Source: an uncultured Maribacter sp. (GTDB taxonomy: Bacteria; Bacteroidota; Bacteroidia; Flavobacteriales; Flavobacteriaceae). Taken from it: a DNA stretch of 64,000 nucleotides. The notes beneath the pieces are model-generated. The model was not told the DNA's origin, did not search any database, and worked only from the letters and a program-made list of their open reading frames with translations. The stretch covers positions 42,367 to 106,366 of the forward strand of contig NZ_CANMTX010000010.1 of NCBI RefSeq assembly GCF_947500985.1, in the 5' to 3' direction. Both the position numbers and the translations under genes were made by a program. Below are positions 1 to 8,057 of the stretch, in pieces. Each line of letters opens with the position of its first letter. Positions within the stretch are counted from its first letter, which is position 1.

Positions 1-350
1 TCTTTCAATGATAAAGAACTAGAATGTTTTTGCAACTTCGGGAACGCAGCATCTTCTACACTATCATAAAGAACCACTTGGCGCTCTACGTACTGGATAA
101 TACGGAACATAAAATCTATCTGCTCTTTTTCTGATTTTATTTCTACAAAGTTCTCAAAAAAGTTTTCTAGAATTTCTTTCGGATTAAGACCTTCGCTCAA
201 TCCCTTTTCAGATTGATTCAGCAATAACGGAATCAACATACCCACATTCTCAATATTCTTATAGGGTAGGTTTAAAAATAGACTGTTATAGACATTAAAC
301 TTATTTTGGACAGATTTCTTAAATTCTGCCAACCTTTCTTGTTGTTGCAT
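1..350 (-). CDS. ppc: Phosphoenolpyruvate carboxylase, N-terminal part (cut by window edge)
   Basis: The minus strand is open from an ATG at 350 to the window edge, giving 116 codons of an N-terminus. The reading contains a stretch like NSLFLNLPYKNIENVGMLIP, followed by an ERQVVLYDSVEDAAF segment. I recognise this as the start of the flavobacterial type of phosphoenolpyruvate carboxylase, which carboxylates PEP to oxaloacetate and feeds the TCA cycle. The catalytic His, Lys and Arg regions lie outside the window, so the call rests on the N-terminal helices only. The gene runs out of the window to the left. No clear TAnnTTTG promoter element was found upstream of 350. Confidence 0.7.
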   Translation of the reverse strand, partial: MQQQERLAEFKKSVQNKFNVYNSLFLNLPYKNIENVGMLIPLLLNQSEKGLSEGLNPKEILENFFENFVEIKSEKEQIDFMFRIIQYVERQVVLYDSVEDAAFPKLQKHSSSLSLK

Positions 351-580
351 ATATTAAAAACTTTGGACCATACCGTTATGGCAAACTTGCTAAAATTCGA
401 ACATAAATATCGCTATTCCAAGAGAATTTGGAGAATGATTTTTGTGAAATATCAATTTCATAGAAGTATACCACAAAATAGTGCGTATTGACAACAAATA
501 TTCCATAAAACAGCTAATGCTTTCTACCTTTACATTGTAAATAAGTAATAAAATTTTTCATTTTCATATAGTGTTCTCGT

Positions 581-613
581 AAAAGAGTCTTGTTTTAAAA
601 GCAAGACTCTTTT
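581..613 (-). terminator. Rho-independent terminator after the UDG-like gene
   Basis: A 12-bp stem pairs AAAAGAGTCTTG (581-592) with CAAGACTCTTTT (602-613) around a 9-base loop. On the minus strand the second arm ends in a T run, 35 bases past the stop of the gene at 648. The hairpin is nearly symmetric and could work in both directions. Confidence 0.75.
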
Positions 614-647
614 TAGTTTTAAGAAGTTTTGAAAATATCTTTTCGGG

Positions 648-1316
648 TCAGAAATAATCTTTATACTGTAGCACTCTAAAATCTATCGTATTAAAAGTAA
701 GATCTTGCATCTTCATCTTCTTATAACCAACAAGACTACCCACTGCCCTATTTGCCGCCCCAGAAGGTGCAATTAAACAAACTGTTTTAATAGTTTTACC
801 AGTGATGGGATGAGTGAATTCATGAATTCTAGGTACTTCATCAGAAATTCTTACTAGCGACACCGAGTACTCTTTTAAATGCTTTCTAAAAAAGTATTCA
901 GGACCATTTTTGCTGTTACCTCCTGTAAATAAAAGCGTATGTACTTTGGTATACTTTTCTAAATAACTCAACACATCTCTTAATTCAATATTTTGCATAC
1001 CAATATCTGAGGCATCTATTTTTGTACGTTCTGCTGAAGCTACAATATCACATACTCCGATCTTTCTATCTCTCAAAAATGCTTTGCGTTGTTCTATTGC
1101 CTGATCAGTAGTTTCAAATGCTAGATTTAAATCGAAAATTTTATTTAGAATAGGCCATAACTGTCCGTCTTTACTACCATAACAGAAATCAACATCACCT
1201 TTTTTCAACTCGCCAGTAGTAAAACGTGGCGGTGGCAAAGTACCTACAATTAGTTTTTCGGTAGTATGGTCAATAAAAGGTTCGTAAGGGTGCGTATGGT
1301 TAAATACGTATTGCAT
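648..1316 (-). CDS. Uracil-DNA glycosylase superfamily-like protein
   Basis: This 222-residue protein begins with a GTLPPPR loop (residues 25-31), has an aromatic pocket-like DFCYGS (43-48) and LWPILNKIF (53-61), and ends with an APSGAANRAV segment (183-192). The order of these segments matches the uracil-DNA glycosylase superfamily: a catalytic or water-activating loop near the N-terminus, an FYG-type wall, then an HPSxxN-type DNA intercalation loop. The classical GQDPY and HPSPLS motifs are not present, so it would be one of the divergent families (deoxyinosine- or mismatch-specific-like) rather than Ung. It stands alone between ppc and the ribosomal protein THX gene and has its own terminator. 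The role in base excision repair is inferred from the fold family. Confidence 0.55.
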   Translation of the reverse strand: MQYVFNHTHPYEPFIDHTTEKLIVGTLPPPRFTTGELKKGDVDFCYGSKDGQLWPILNKIFDLNLAFETTDQAIEQRKAFLRDRKIGVCDIVASAERTKIDASDIGMQNIELRDVLSYLEKYTKVHTLLFTGGNSKNGPEYFFRKHLKEYSVSLVRISDEVPRIHEFTHPITGKTIKTVCLIAPSGAANRAVGSLVGYKKMKMQDLTFNTIDFRVLQYKDYF

Positions 1317-1399
1317 TAGTGATTTATTTTCATGAGTCTATTATACAGACAAATGATTTCTAAATTACTAACTTTAAAAGAAACCTAATTAAACGAGTT

Positions 1400-1528
1400 A
1401 TGGGAAAGGGAGATAAAAAATCAAAAAAAGGGAAAATATCTAATAATTCTTACGGGGCAAGACGACCACGTAAAATTAAAAAAAGACCTACTATTGAAGA
1501 AAAGATAAAAATTAGTAAAAAGAAATAA
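1400..1528 (+). CDS. 30S ribosomal protein THX (bTHX)
   Basis: A 42-codon gene reads MGKGDKKSKKGKIS, then a SYGARRPRKIKKRP stretch, and ends in KKK. The extreme Lys/Arg/Gly content, the MGKGDKK start and the YGxxRPRK core match the small bacterial ribosomal protein THX, which binds in the head of the 30S subunit among 16S rRNA helices. It is commonly annotated in Bacteroidota as 30S ribosomal protein THX. It lies in a 214-bp gap and ends two bases before the convergent lipoprotein gene. It is a single gene, not part of a ribosomal operon. The ATG at 1400 is the only sensible start. Confidence 0.85.
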   Translation: MGKGDKKSKKGKISNNSYGARRPRKIKKRPTIEEKIKISKKK

Positions 1529-1530
1529 CC

Positions 1531-1896
1531 TTAATCATCTATTCTAAATGTTAGCCCTACTTGATTTTCTTCATCTAAAGTAATCTCGTAGGTATAAAAA
1601 CCTAATGGTAATGAGTCTGAAGATACTTCTGCAGGGGTATAATTCAAACTAGTTGAATCTGTAAGAATTGATATTGTAGTATTGGCATAGCCAGTTTCAA
1701 ATTCCATATACTCAGAAAACTTACCAGCTTCTACATTCTCATAAACAGTATCTTTCTCTGCTACACGAACTTCTGTAAACAAAAGTTCTGTACTGTTTAG
1801 AATACGAATATTAACCAAGTTAACTTCGTCATCTCTATCTGTGCAAGAGAATAGTAATACAACACAAATTACAGAAAGCAATAGAACCCTTTTCAT
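1531..1896 (-). CDS. Small lipoprotein of unknown function
   Basis: The 121-residue product has a hydrophobic N-terminus ending in a lipobox (VLLFSC, lipid-accepting Cys18) followed by an acidic TDRDDE stretch, so it should be a lipoprotein. The mature part (about 104 residues) is rich in beta-prone and acidic residues and looks like one small beta-sandwich. It ends in a GLTFRIDD strand. I do not recognise a family. It converges with the THX gene two bases away and has no obvious functional neighbour. Confidence 0.7.
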   Translation of the reverse strand: MKRVLLLSVICVVLLFSCTDRDDEVNLVNIRILNSTELLFTEVRVAEKDTVYENVEAGKFSEYMEFETGYANTTISILTDSTSLNYTPAEVSSDSLPLGFYTYEITLDEENQVGLTFRIDD

Positions 1897-1941
1897 AGAC
1901 GTATTTTATATAGCTAAGAACGAAAAAGAGTAGATTATATT

Positions 1942-2703
1942 TTATCTAATAAAGACTGGCTGGTTTTCTTTTAAGGTATGCTCTTGACTAAATTCATAAT
2001 CGTCTAGATTAAAACCTTTTATATCGGTAAGTGTTTTTGCGTCTGAGTCTAAAATATATCTTACCATAGCACCTCTAGCTTTCTTGGCAAAGAAGCTTAT
2101 TATTTTCAATTTATCATTTTTCCAATCTTTGAAAATCGGTGTAATAATTTCTGCTTTAATATGCTTTGGTTGTAGCGCACTATAATATTCATTACTTGCC
2201 AAATTAACAAGCAATTCACCATCGGTCATTTCATCATTTAAATGATCAGTAAGCCTACTACCCCAATATTCATATAAGTTCTTATTTCTACCAATTTTTA
2301 ATGAAGTACCCATTTCTAAACGGTAAGGCTGCATTAAATCTAGAGGTTTCAGCATACCATATTGTCCCGATAAAATTCTAAGGCTTTGTTGTAGCTTATC
2401 CATTTTTTCTTCGGATAAAGTGTAAGCGTCTAACCCTGTATATACATCACCGCTAAAGGCATATATTGCCGGTCTAGAATTCTCTGGTGTAAACGGTGTT
2501 GTAAAATCTTGATTACGCTGCCAGTTCAGTTGCGCCAAATTATCTGAAATAGACATCAATTCTGAAAGTGCTACCGGCTTCTTTTTCTTTAGAATTTTAT
2601 TTAGCTTTTCAGCATCTTCTATAAATTTTGGAGAAGTAAATTTTGCCATCGGAAGTTCACTTTCGTAATTCAATGACTTAGCCGGAGAAATAACAATTTT
2701 CAT
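1942..2703 (-). CDS. yaaA: Peroxide stress protein YaaA (DUF328)
   Basis: The protein of 253 residues begins [15 protein letters not shown], the hallmark start of the YaaA/DUF328 family. It also has the family segments [50 protein letters not shown] and [13 protein letters not shown]. The length equals the E. coli homologue (about 258). In E. coli YaaA lowers free intracellular iron and limits Fenton damage during peroxide stress, and it binds DNA. The gene is a single unit between rluD and the small lipoprotein gene, 90 bases downstream of rluD on the same strand. Confidence 0.92.
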   Translation of the reverse strand: MKIVISPAKSLNYESELPMAKFTSPKFIEDAEKLNKILKKKKPVALSELMSISDNLAQLNWQRNQDFTTPFTPENSRPAIYAFSGDVYTGLDAYTLSEEKMDKLQQSLRILSGQYGMLKPLDLMQPYRLEMGTSLKIGRNKNLYEYWGSRLTDHLNDEMTDGELLVNLASNEYYSALQPKHIKAEIITPIFKDWKNDKLKIISFFAKKARGAMVRYILDSDAKTLTDIKGFNLDDYEFSQEHTLKENQPVFIR

Positions 2704-2793
2704 AGTGCAATTTTAGATGCCCAAAAATAAACAGGATAAGTAGGAAGACCTACAAAAGATAAAAAAGAGTTTAAATAGCGGTATCGAAGAAAC

Positions 2794-3825
2794 TTATTCT
2801 GTGCTGTTTTTAGTGTAACCACGCCATTTTTCAATAGCTTTGGTCATATCTTCTGGCACTTCTGAATCGAAACTCATACGTTCACCGGTTACTGGGTGTA
2901 CAAAACCTAATGTCTTCGCATGTAACGCCTGCCTAGGTAATAATTTAAAAGTGTTCTCAACAAATTGCTTGTATTTTGTAAAGGTTGTTCCTTTTAAAAT
3001 TTTCTCACCACCATAACGTTCATCATTAAATAACGTATGGCCTATGTACTTCATATGCACACGAATTTGATGTGTTCTACCTGTCTCCAATTTACATGAC
3101 ACAAGTGTAACATACCCTAATCTTTCTAATACCTTGAAATGAGTAACGGCTGCTTTACCTTCTTCCCCTTCAGGAAAAACATGCATTTGTAGACGGTTTT
3201 TAGGGTTTCTACCTACATGACCTACTACTGTACCTTCGTCTTCTTCTACATTACCCCAAACTAAAGCTACATACTCTCGTTCAGAAGTTTTATCGAAAAA
3301 TTGTTTTGCCAAATGGGTCATGGCAGCTTCGGTCTTTGCTACTACTAATAAACCAGAAGTATCTTTATCTATACGATGCACCAAACCTGGTCTCTCATTA
3401 CTATTTGCCGGTAAATTATCGGTATGAAAAATTAAGGCATTTATTAATGTACCCGAATAATTACCATGACCTGGGTGAACCACCATACCTGCAGGTTTGT
3501 TAACTACCAAGAGTACATCATCTTCATAGACGATATCTAATGGAATATCTTCTGGTACCAACAAAAACTCATGTGGCGGATGCTCAAATAATACCTTGAC
3601 CTCATCGCCTGCTTTGACCTTATAATTAGATTTTACAATCTCATCATTAACCCAAACATGACCGCCTTTTGCAGATTGTTGTATTTTATTTCTTGTAGCA
3701 TTTTCAATGAAATTCATTAAAAATTTATCTACACGTAAAGGCTCTTGCCCTTTTGACGCTACTACCCTATGGTGCTCAAAAAGCTCTCCATCTTCATTCT
3801 CTGGCTGCACAATATTCTCCTCCAT
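2794..3825 (-). CDS. rluD: RluD-type 23S rRNA pseudouridine synthase
   Basis: A 343-residue RluA-family enzyme. An S4 RNA-binding domain lies at about residues 30-80 (PLRVDKFLMNF... GHVWVNDEIVKSNYKVKAGD). The catalytic domain follows, with the HRIDKDTSGL motif carrying the nucleophile Asp153 and the later GRTHQIRVHM motif. Such enzymes isomerise uridines in 23S rRNA helix 69. Its ATG directly abuts the stop of the PASTA protein gene (4416-3826), so the two are probably co-transcribed. The exact target uridines cannot be read from the sequence. Confidence 0.92.
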   Translation of the reverse strand: MEENIVQPENEDGELFEHHRVVASKGQEPLRVDKFLMNFIENATRNKIQQSAKGGHVWVNDEIVKSNYKVKAGDEVKVLFEHPPHEFLLVPEDIPLDIVYEDDVLLVVNKPAGMVVHPGHGNYSGTLINALIFHTDNLPANSNERPGLVHRIDKDTSGLLVVAKTEAAMTHLAKQFFDKTSEREYVALVWGNVEEDEGTVVGHVGRNPKNRLQMHVFPEGEEGKAAVTHFKVLERLGYVTLVSCKLETGRTHQIRVHMKYIGHTLFNDERYGGEKILKGTTFTKYKQFVENTFKLLPRQALHAKTLGFVHPVTGERMSFDSEVPEDMTKAIEKWRGYTKNSTE

Positions 3826-4416
3826 CTAATCTTCAGATTCCGATTTAATTACCGCTCTTTCTGTAATACTACCATTACCACAAATCAACTCTATTTTAGA
3901 AGTTTTAGGTAGCTTATCGCCAGGCTTAACATACTTGCCCTTAAATTTTATTTGGTATACCATATCCTTACCCAACTCGTCTACATAGGTTACCCTTTGT
4001 ACATCTAAACCCACTGCCTTCAACATAGAAGATGCGTTACGCTTGGTTACTTGAATAATTTTAGGAACGGTTACTTTTTTATATCCTGACGGATTAACGG
4101 TAAAATATATTTTTCTATTCTCCTTTACTTTTGAACCTGCAGTAGGATCCTGCTCAATGATAGAAAACCTAGGGTAATCTGGATTGTAATTTGCCGAATC
4201 AAGCACTTCATATCTTAAGCCTGCTTCTTCAATAGATTTTCTCATATCCATAACAGATTTTTTTGAGAAATCTGGCACTTCTACAAACTCACCATGATTG
4301 GTGGTACTGTTCAGGTATCTTAATGTGACAAAAATCACAATCGTCAATACCAACAACGCAAGACCAAGCTGAATTAAAAAAGTCTTACTTTTTAAAAAAT
4401 TGAAAAAATTCCTCAT
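3826..4416 (-). CDS. Membrane-anchored PASTA-domain protein
   Basis: From the ATG at 4416 the product has 196 residues. It has a short basic N-terminus (RNFFNFLKSKTF), one transmembrane helix at about residues 13-37, then two PASTA domains (FVEVPDFSKKSVMDMRK... and VTVPKIIQVTKRNASSML...). PASTA modules bind muropeptides or beta-lactams in penicillin-binding proteins and Ser/Thr kinases, but here no enzymatic domain is attached. A longer reading starting at a TTG at 4437 is less likely because that TTG falls inside a TAnnTTTG promoter element. The gene precedes rluD without a gap and diverges from ddl. Confidence 0.85.
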   Translation of the reverse strand: MRNFFNFLKSKTFLIQLGLALLVLTIVIFVTLRYLNSTTNHGEFVEVPDFSKKSVMDMRKSIEEAGLRYEVLDSANYNPDYPRFSIIEQDPTAGSKVKENRKIYFTVNPSGYKKVTVPKIIQVTKRNASSMLKAVGLDVQRVTYVDELGKDMVYQIKFKGKYVKPGDKLPKTSKIELICGNGSITERAVIKSESED

Positions 4417-4434
4417 ACATATTATTTGACCAGA

Positions 4435-4442
4435 CAAATATA
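4435..4442 (-). promoter_or_regulatory. Predicted -7 element of the PASTA-rluD operon
   Basis: The minus strand reads TATATTTG, an exact match to the Bacteroidota -7 consensus TAnnTTTG, ending 18 bases before the ATG at 4416. No convincing -33 TTG was found at the usual distance. The element decides the start, because it makes the upstream TTG at 4437 part of the promoter. Confidence 0.5.
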
Positions 4443-4591
4443 GTAAATGCCCACATACCTTTTAGCAGCTTCGGTTTATAGTTACATCTTACTTAAAAAA
4501 TTTAATTCATTTTTTATGAATGCTGTTCGTTTTCTTTTTTATTTTATTTCAATACTTCATCTTTGCTTTCACATTCTTAATAGACCATAAA

Positions 4592-5566
4592 ATGAAAAAA
4601 AATATAGCAATTATAATGGGCGGGTATTCTAGTGAATATGAAATATCGCTTAAAAGTGGAAATGTGGTCTATGATTACCTGAACAAAGAAAAATTCAATC
4701 TTTACAGAATACATATTTTCAAGAGCAAATGGGTCTATGTAGATGATGCCGGTAACGAAACGGCAATTGATCGAAACGACTTCTCCATCCCTTTAAACGG
4801 CACATCAATAACGTTTGATTGTGTTTTTAACGCCATACATGGTTCGCCTGGTGAAGACGGACTCATGCAGGCTTATTTTGAACTATTAGAGATAAAACAC
4901 ACCTCTTGCGATTTTTATCAAGCAGCCCTTACGTTCAATAAAAGAGATTTGCTTAGTGTATTGAAACCTTACGGAATTAAGGCTGCACCATCTTACTACC
5001 TAAATTTAGGCGATGAAATAAATGAAGCAGAAATAATAAATAAAGTAAAGCTACCTTGTTTCGTAAAGGCAAATAAGTCTGGTAGTAGTTTCGGTATTAC
5101 TAAAGTCTATAAAGCAGAAGAGCTAAAAAGTGCTATAGAAACTGCTTATAAAGAAGATGATGAAATTATTATTGAAGGTTTTCTTGACGGTACAGAAGTA
5201 TCTGTGGGCGTTCTAAAACTAAATGGCAAAACAACAGTTTTCCCGATTACAGAAATTGTTTCTGAAAATGACTTCTTTGACTACCAAGCAAAATATGAAG
5301 GTAAGTCGCAAGAAATTACTCCTGCAAGAATAAATCCTGAACAATTAGAAAAAGTAACGATCGCATCTAAAAGAATATACGATGTTCTTAAAATGACAGG
5401 CTTTTCTAGAAGTGAATTTATATTTATCGGCAACGAACCTTTCTTGTTAGAGATGAACACTACACCTGGTCTTACTACAGAAAGTATACTACCACAACAA
5501 GCTAAAGAAGCTGGCATTGAGCTAGGTATGTTATTTGAGTATGCAATTAACGAGGCATTGGCTTAA
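4592..5566 (+). CDS. ddl: D-alanine--D-alanine ligase
   Basis: An ATP-grasp ligase of 324 residues that joins two D-Ala for peptidoglycan precursors in the cytoplasm. It begins MKKNIAIIMGGYSSEYEISLKSG, the typical Ddl N-terminus (GGxSSExxxS). It has AIHGSPGEDG in the substrate loop, PCFVKANKSGSSFGITKV in the ATP-binding region, and EFIFIGNEPFLLEMNTTPGLT at the Mg2+ site. The frame is open 24 codons upstream to 4520, but those codons encode an unusual Phe-rich stretch absent from the family, so the ATG at 4592 is preferred. It is followed 31 bases later by coaD in the same direction and diverges from the PASTA/rluD pair. Confidence 0.95.
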   Translation: MKKNIAIIMGGYSSEYEISLKSGNVVYDYLNKEKFNLYRIHIFKSKWVYVDDAGNETAIDRNDFSIPLNGTSITFDCVFNAIHGSPGEDGLMQAYFELLEIKHTSCDFYQAALTFNKRDLLSVLKPYGIKAAPSYYLNLGDEINEAEIINKVKLPCFVKANKSGSSFGITKVYKAEELKSAIETAYKEDDEIIIEGFLDGTEVSVGVLKLNGKTTVFPITEIVSENDFFDYQAKYEGKSQEITPARINPEQLEKVTIASKRIYDVLKMTGFSRSEFIFIGNEPFLLEMNTTPGLTTESILPQQAKEAGIELGMLFEYAINEALA

Positions 5567-5597
5567 ATTAACTATATTTAAAACGTAAAACCCACCT

Positions 5598-6050
5598 ATG
5601 AGACGCGCAATTTTTCCTGGTTCTTTTGATCCTTTAACATTAGGGCATCATGATATTATTATGCGTGGCATAACGCTGTTCGACGAAATAATAATCGCCA
5701 TTGGAAAAAATGCAGATAAAAAATACATGTTCAGTTTAGAACAGCGTATTTCATTTATAGAAGAGGCATTTAAAGACGTGCCTTCTATTTCAGTAAAGTC
5801 ATATACAGGTCTAACAGTTGATTTTTGTAAGAAAGTAGATGCAAATTTTATTTTAAGGGGATTACGTAATCCTGGTGATTTTGAATTTGAGAAGGCAATT
5901 GCCCATACTAACCGTAAGTTATCGGAGATAGAAACCGTGTTTTTATTGACCTCATCGGGGAAATCATATATAAGCTCATCTATTGTAAGAGACGTAATAC
6001 GCAACGGTGGTGACTATACGGGCTTAGTACCCGATTCTGTAAGAAAATAG
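5598..6050 (+). CDS. coaD: Phosphopantetheine adenylyltransferase
   Basis: The 150-residue protein carries the nucleotidyltransferase signature FPGSFDPLTLGH (the TxGH form of HxGH) near the N-terminus, the FILRGLRNPGDFEFE pantetheine-binding segment, and the C-terminal YISSSIVRDVI motif (ISSxxVR). The length is slightly below the E. coli enzyme (159). It transfers AMP from ATP to 4'-phosphopantetheine, the penultimate step of coenzyme A synthesis. It sits 31 bases after ddl, probably in one transcript. Confidence 0.95.
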   Translation: MRRAIFPGSFDPLTLGHHDIIMRGITLFDEIIIAIGKNADKKYMFSLEQRISFIEEAFKDVPSISVKSYTGLTVDFCKKVDANFILRGLRNPGDFEFEKAIAHTNRKLSEIETVFLLTSSGKSYISSSIVRDVIRNGGDYTGLVPDSVRK

Positions 6051-6173
6051 ATGTAGTTCATCGGCCTCACAACATCATAGACCACTTCAACCACACTTTT
6101 AAGCAAAAACACAACAAAAGCTAAACGTAAGTTAGAATATTCCTATAAATTAGTAGGAAAATTCAACAAAAAT

Positions 6174-8015
6174 ATGTTTAAATCACAAAATAGCTCATCT
6201 TTTTCTTTAGATTGGATAAATCAGATTCCGTCATCTATAGTTATAATTGATACAGATTTCAAACTGATCAGTGCCTCTCCAAGATGGCAAGCAAATTTTG
6301 AATTGGATTTGAATGATATTGAAGGAAAATACTTTCTTGATCTTTTTTCTGAATTATCTCAAGATTTAAAGTCTAGACTTAATTATAGCTTAGAGGGATT
6401 AAGAGATATTAAGTTTAAATATAATGCTAAAGATTGCCAATACTCTTCTAAAGATTCTATTTGGCACTTAAACCCTTGGAAAGATGGTTATGGCAATATT
6501 ATAGGTGTTATAATTAAAGTAGATCCAATTTCAAAAACTCAAGAACTTGAAATGGAACTTAGCAAGACTAAACTTATTCTAAACCAAAAGAGTTCTGTTG
6601 CGAAAATAGGTAGTTGGGACTATGATGTACAAAAAGAAGAATTACATTGGACCCCAATAGTAAATAAAATCTACGGTTTACCTTCAGAGTATCAACCTAC
6701 GCTAGAAAATTCTATCAATTTCTATCTTAAAGAATCTCAAGAAATAATTAAAAAACTAGTTACTGAAGCAATTGATTCAGGTAAACCATGGAATGAAAAA
6801 TTGCGGTTAAGAAAATCTGATGGAGAAGTTATATGGGTTAATACTATTGGCAGACCCAAATTCAAGGAAAGTAAATGCACCAGAATAATAGGTACAATTC
6901 AAAATATTGATGAAAGCACATTACAGAAAAAAAATGCTTTAAATCAATCGCCTACCGAGTATCCTTTATTTGAGAAAGTACCATTCGGACTAGCAATTAT
7001 AAATTTTACTACCGGTAAACTTTTAGATGTAAATGAACAATTTATAAAACTTACCTCGTTTGAAAAAGAACATTTTTTAGGTCATAATTTTAAAAATTTT
7101 GTAAACTCACATATCAAAAGCAAAGGCGCTGAACTTAAAAACCAACTAAAAGAACATGGTTCTTTTAAACCTGTTAAGTTCACCTATACCAACCAAAAGA
7201 AACATAATATCAATATTAAGATGACAGGTACTCTAGTAGAAGGTAACTCTGGCGTCACAAGTGTGCTATGCACCTTTGAAAACATTACTTCTCAGACAAA
7301 ACTAGAGAGAAACCTAAAGAGCACCATTGCATCCTCAAGAGAGAAAAATGAGCAACTACTTAATTTTGCGCACATGGTTTCTCATAATTTAAAAACTCAT
7401 GCTACTAACTTCTCGTTGTTACTTAATTTCTTAAATGATGAAACCGGAAAGATTCAACGTAACAAATACATGAATATGTTGTTCAGCGCTTCAGATAACT
7501 TATCTGAAACCATAAAAGGGCTTCGAGAGATTGTTGCTGTAAAGTCTAGTATTAATGAAGAGAAAAAATTACTTTCTTTAAATGAAAGCCTATTTGTTGT
7601 TGAACAGAACGTCACTGGCTTATTAAAAGAAACTTATGGTAAAATTATTAATGAAATACCAGAGACAACTCAAGTAAAGGCATTACCCGCGTATCTTAAT
7701 AGTATTTTGACTAATTGTATTACCAACTCTATTAAATATAGAAGTCATGATAAAAAACCTATTATCATATTAAGTATTGAAGAGAATAAAAACTATACTG
7801 TTTTAAGTATTGAAGATAACGGTCTGGGTATTGATTTAGAAAAATATGGTAATCAGTTGTTTGGGCTTTACAAAACTTTCCACAGAAATAAAGATTCTAG
7901 AGGTATTGGTCTATACATTACTAAAAACCAAATGGAAGCTATGAACGGAAAAATAACCGTAGAGAGTATGCCAAATGAAGGAACCACTTTTAGGTTTCAC
8001 TTCAACAAAAAATAA
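6174..8015 (+). CDS. PAS sensor histidine kinase (cytoplasmic), paralogue A
   Basis: The 613-residue kinase has no signal peptide or transmembrane helix. It has an N-terminal PAS (about residues 12-110), a PAS fold-3 type domain (about 136-250, IGSWDYDV... GEVIWVNTIGRP), a third PAS (about 265-380), then a dimerisation helix with FAHMVSHNLKTH (probable phospho-acceptor His404). The catalytic domain has ILTNCITNSIKY (N box), IEDNGLGID (G1) and RGIGLYITKNQ (G2). The sensed signal is unknown; the PAS domains suggest an internal cue. It is closely similar in architecture and motifs to the next gene and precedes a single-domain response regulator, which suggests one signalling module. Confidence 0.88.
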   Translation: MFKSQNSSSFSLDWINQIPSSIVIIDTDFKLISASPRWQANFELDLNDIEGKYFLDLFSELSQDLKSRLNYSLEGLRDIKFKYNAKDCQYSSKDSIWHLNPWKDGYGNIIGVIIKVDPISKTQELEMELSKTKLILNQKSSVAKIGSWDYDVQKEELHWTPIVNKIYGLPSEYQPTLENSINFYLKESQEIIKKLVTEAIDSGKPWNEKLRLRKSDGEVIWVNTIGRPKFKESKCTRIIGTIQNIDESTLQKKNALNQSPTEYPLFEKVPFGLAIINFTTGKLLDVNEQFIKLTSFEKEHFLGHNFKNFVNSHIKSKGAELKNQLKEHGSFKPVKFTYTNQKKHNINIKMTGTLVEGNSGVTSVLCTFENITSQTKLERNLKSTIASSREKNEQLLNFAHMVSHNLKTHATNFSLLLNFLNDETGKIQRNKYMNMLFSASDNLSETIKGLREIVAVKSSINEEKKLLSLNESLFVVEQNVTGLLKETYGKIINEIPETTQVKALPAYLNSILTNCITNSIKYRSHDKKPIIILSIEENKNYTVLSIEDNGLGIDLEKYGNQLFGLYKTFHRNKDSRGIGLYITKNQMEAMNGKITVESMPNEGTTFRFHFNKK

Positions 8016-8057
8016 AATTAATTGAATAAATAGATTATTGATTGTTTTACAACGCAA

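Noticed and set aside
306..491. 61-codon plus-strand ORF at the ppc start region
   Set aside because: It overlaps the 5' end of ppc in the opposite strand and runs into AT-rich spacer; no recognisable protein features.
4520..4591. 24-codon Phe-rich extension of Ddl
   Set aside because: Would make a membrane anchor not known in Ddl; the ATG at 4592 gives the normal start.
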